Assembly (NCBI GenBank): GCA_002392915.1 | Contig: DGHQ01000034.1 | Coordinates: forward strand, 1-47,259 | Source: Bacteroidales bacterium UBA3844 | Lineage (GTDB): Bacteria; Bacteroidota; Bacteroidia; Bacteroidales; Paludibacteraceae | Length of the DNA: 47,259 nt | Direction of reading: 5' to 3' | Shown here: positions 45,864 to 47,259 of the stretch, piece by piece | Position numbering within the stretch: position 1 is the stretch's first letter | How the letters are laid out: each line of letters begins with the position of its first letter | Position numbers and translations under genes: made by a program | The notes under the pieces: model-generated | The model's database searches: none | What the model saw: the letters and a program-made list of their open reading frames with translations, nothing else | What the model was told of the DNA's origin: nothing

Positions 45864-45890
45864 TGTTGATAAAAGAATGAGTTATCAACA
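45864..45890. repeat. 9-bp inverted repeat upstream of the WG promoter
   Basis: TGTTGATAA (45864-45872) and TTATCAACA (45882-45890) form a perfect dyad with a 9-nt spacer between dus and the WG promoter. It may be an operator, a weak dus terminator, or two DnaA-box-like words. Confidence 0.4.
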
Positions 45891-45937
45891 TTTTGTTTGC
45901 CGGCTTATTGTTGTGGATGCCACTATGGTCGAATGAA

Positions 45938-46858
45938 CTATAAGAAAAATTCAGCGATTGCGCCTCTTAGTTTTTCAGCTTTGTTGGCTTTCAATACTTT
46001 TTTTCGGTTGCGTTTTTCAATGTCTGGAAGAAGATATTCAAAGTAAGCCTTCACATGTGCGACACTTTGTTCTTCTCCATTCATCAATTCTTCACACTGA
46101 GTGAAAAGGTTTTTAATCAATTGTTTAGACTTGTCTTTCTTTTCCTTGTCAGACATTATCACTCCATTTTTGTATTCCGACGCGAGTGCTGGATTCATTA
46201 GCAGACCACGGCCGATCATGATGCCTTTAAGGGTAGGGTAGACGGTGCTGATCTTATTGATGTCGTCGAGAGTAGTCACGTCGCCATTATAGATAAGAGG
46301 ATGCTTGCAGACTTTTGCAAATTCAGCGAATTTTGGATGGTTTATGTCTCCAGAATACTGGTCTTTTGCGATTCTTGGATGCATTATCACCTCGGTAAAA
46401 GGAAAGTTGTTGATGATGTCGGTCATCTCAAATATTTGATTTTCATCATCGTAGCCAAGACGTGTTTTCAGCGAAAATTTCATAGACGGGTGGGCTTCCA
46501 ACACTTTTATCATTGCTTTTACAGCCTCTTTGTCTGCCAACAGACCTGATCCCATGCCATGTTTGGCGATCATAGGAAACGGACATCCCATGTTGATATT
46601 CACCTCTTTATATCCTTTCTCCTCAAGCATAGCGACCATCTTTTCGATGTCTTCTGGCTTTGTAGACGCAATTATTTGCGGAATAGTGCACAATTCCGTC
46701 TCATCGGGCAATTCACGTATGTCTTTTTTACGGAAGTCCCCACGTTCCACACGAATGAAAGGGGTATAATATTTGTCGACACCACCAAAAAAATCGGCGT
46801 GTAGCTTTCTAAAAATTGAATCTGTATAGCCTTGTAATGGGGCAAAATGAATCTCCAT
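45938..46858 (-). CDS. dus: tRNA-dihydrouridine synthase
   Basis: A 306-residue FMN enzyme reducing uridines in tRNA D loops. The opening HFAPLQGYTDSIFR, the catalytic cysteine C92 in NMGCPFP, LKTRLGYDD, IMHPRIAKDQYSG and IYNGDVTTLDDI, then GIMIGRGLLMNP, follow the Dus barrel in order. The subfamily cannot be assigned by eye, though the compact size is nearer DusC. TATATTTG on the minus strand (46884-46891) is a possible -7 element. Confidence 0.9.
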   Translation of the reverse strand: MEIHFAPLQGYTDSIFRKLHADFFGGVDKYYTPFIRVERGDFRKKDIRELPDETELCTIPQIIASTKPEDIEKMVAMLEEKGYKEVNINMGCPFPMIAKHGMGSGLLADKEAVKAMIKVLEAHPSMKFSLKTRLGYDDENQIFEMTDIINNFPFTEVIMHPRIAKDQYSGDINHPKFAEFAKVCKHPLIYNGDVTTLDDINKISTVYPTLKGIMIGRGLLMNPALASEYKNGVIMSDKEKKDKSKQLIKNLFTQCEELMNGEEQSVAHVKAYFEYLLPDIEKRNRKKVLKANKAEKLRGAIAEFFL

Positions 46859-46883
46859 GTAATTGATTTTGATTATTTATTGG

Positions 46884-46891
46884 CAAATATA
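46884..46891 (-). promoter_or_regulatory. Candidate -7 element of dus
   Basis: TATATTTG on the minus strand, 26 nt before the start codon. A -33 TTTG is not seen at the expected place. Confidence 0.4.
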
Positions 46892-47066
46892 CGGATTTTT
46901 TAATTTGATTTAATCCATGTTGGCATATAATACGACATCATTATTATTATGAAAACATTAATCGTTGATTGTCAATTATTGATTATTTATATCAATCATC
47001 AATCATTAAACGTCAATACGATTCACATTATCGTCATTAATGCGGTCCAAAAATGTCATCATTAAT
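46892..47066. other. AT-rich spacer with ATCAATCATCAATCAT-like dyad
   Basis: No gene. Around 46960-47012 the words TTGATTGTCAATTATTGAT and ATCAATCATCAATCATT form an imperfect inverted repeat centred on TATTTAT. It leads into the palindromic cassette. Confidence 0.5.
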
Positions 47067-47256
47067 CCGACCCCAATATGCCGTCGGTCAAAGACCGACG
47101 GCATATTGGGGTCGGCTACCGTTGCCTGCGGCAATATAGGGTCTACGACCCTAGAGGAGCATGAACAGATTGTCCACCAGGGTCGTAGACCCTGTTTCGC
47201 AATGCGACGGTGGCCGATTCCAAAAATGGAAATCGTGCAACGATTTTCATTTTTGG
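47067..47256. repeat. Composite palindromic hairpin cassette (right copy)
   Basis: Order of parts: a perfect 23-bp hairpin with loop AAA (arms 47067-47089 and 47093-47115); TCGGCTACCG (47112-47121); TTGCC-tgc-GGCAA (47122-47134); TAGGGTC-tac-GACCCTA (47137-47153); a short centre; CAGGGTC-gta-GACCCTG (47178-47194); TCGC-aat-GCGA (47197-47207); CGGTGGCCGA (47208-47217), inverse of the first word with one change; and a 17-bp hairpin with one mismatch and loop GCA (47220-47256). The window ends 3 nt later. Confidence 0.85.
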
Positions 47257-47259
47257 TGT

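Overview
The window looks like a Bacteroidota chromosome, most likely order Bacteroidales. Three things support this. There is a subtype iii type VI secretion system (T6SS). Several upstream regions carry the Bacteroidota promoter pattern (TTTG, about 20 nt, TAnnTTTG). The right half has a gene neighbourhood typical of Bacteroidales: coaX, an outer membrane protein, a TPR protein, lptC, a CBS/CorC protein, a PpiD-like foldase, rlmN and a DUF4837 lipoprotein.

Region 1 (1-3.4 kb, accessory). A truncated Rhs core with a JAB-like C-terminal toxin domain and a candidate immunity gene lies inside an array of hairpin-rich repeats. The first ~68 codons of the rhs ORF are themselves repeat sequence. 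A run of nine G near the toxin 3' end sits exactly where the reading frame appears to have slipped.

Region 2 (3.4-19.5 kb, + strand). T6SS iii cluster in the order tssE, tssF, tssN, tssK, tssG, tssO, a second small bitopic protein, a PKD-domain protein, tssR, clpV (tssH), hcp (tssD), tssB, tssC, then a degraded vgrG (in-frame amber codon, frameshift, 3' truncation). A promoter of the TTTG/TAnnTTTG type precedes tssE and another precedes hcp. An active system would need VgrG and spike parts encoded elsewhere.

Region 3 (19.78-29.71 kb, + strand). Five tightly packed genes: MoxR-type AAA ATPase, DUF5682 protein, VWA protein, SWIM zinc-finger protein and a DUF4132 giant protein. The content matches the poorly understood E. 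coli yehL/yehM/yehP/yehQ/yehI set and the broader MoxR-VWA multi-gene systems proposed to act in biological conflict. Three of the genes have strong GGAGG Shine-Dalgarno sites, unusual for Bacteroidota, which suggests transfer from another phylum. A good intrinsic terminator ends the cluster.

Region 4 (29.84-46.86 kb, all - strand). Core genome: an araC-type regulator, miaA, an MFS transporter, a DUF486 membrane protein, tRNA-Lys(TTT), a DUF4837 lipoprotein, rlmN, a PpiD-like foldase, a CBS/CorC protein, lptC, a TPR protein, an outer membrane protein, coaX, a WG-repeat protein and dus. The strand switch at ~29.8 kb marks the edge of the accessory block.

Region 5 (46.86-47.26 kb). AT-rich spacer, then a ~190-bp palindromic cassette built from nested hairpins. 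It has the same architecture as a copy at 3070-3215, although most arm sequences differ. The shared architecture with covarying arms is among the most interesting non-coding signals here, together with the repeat-flanked Rhs toxin cassette and the five-gene MoxR/VWA cluster.
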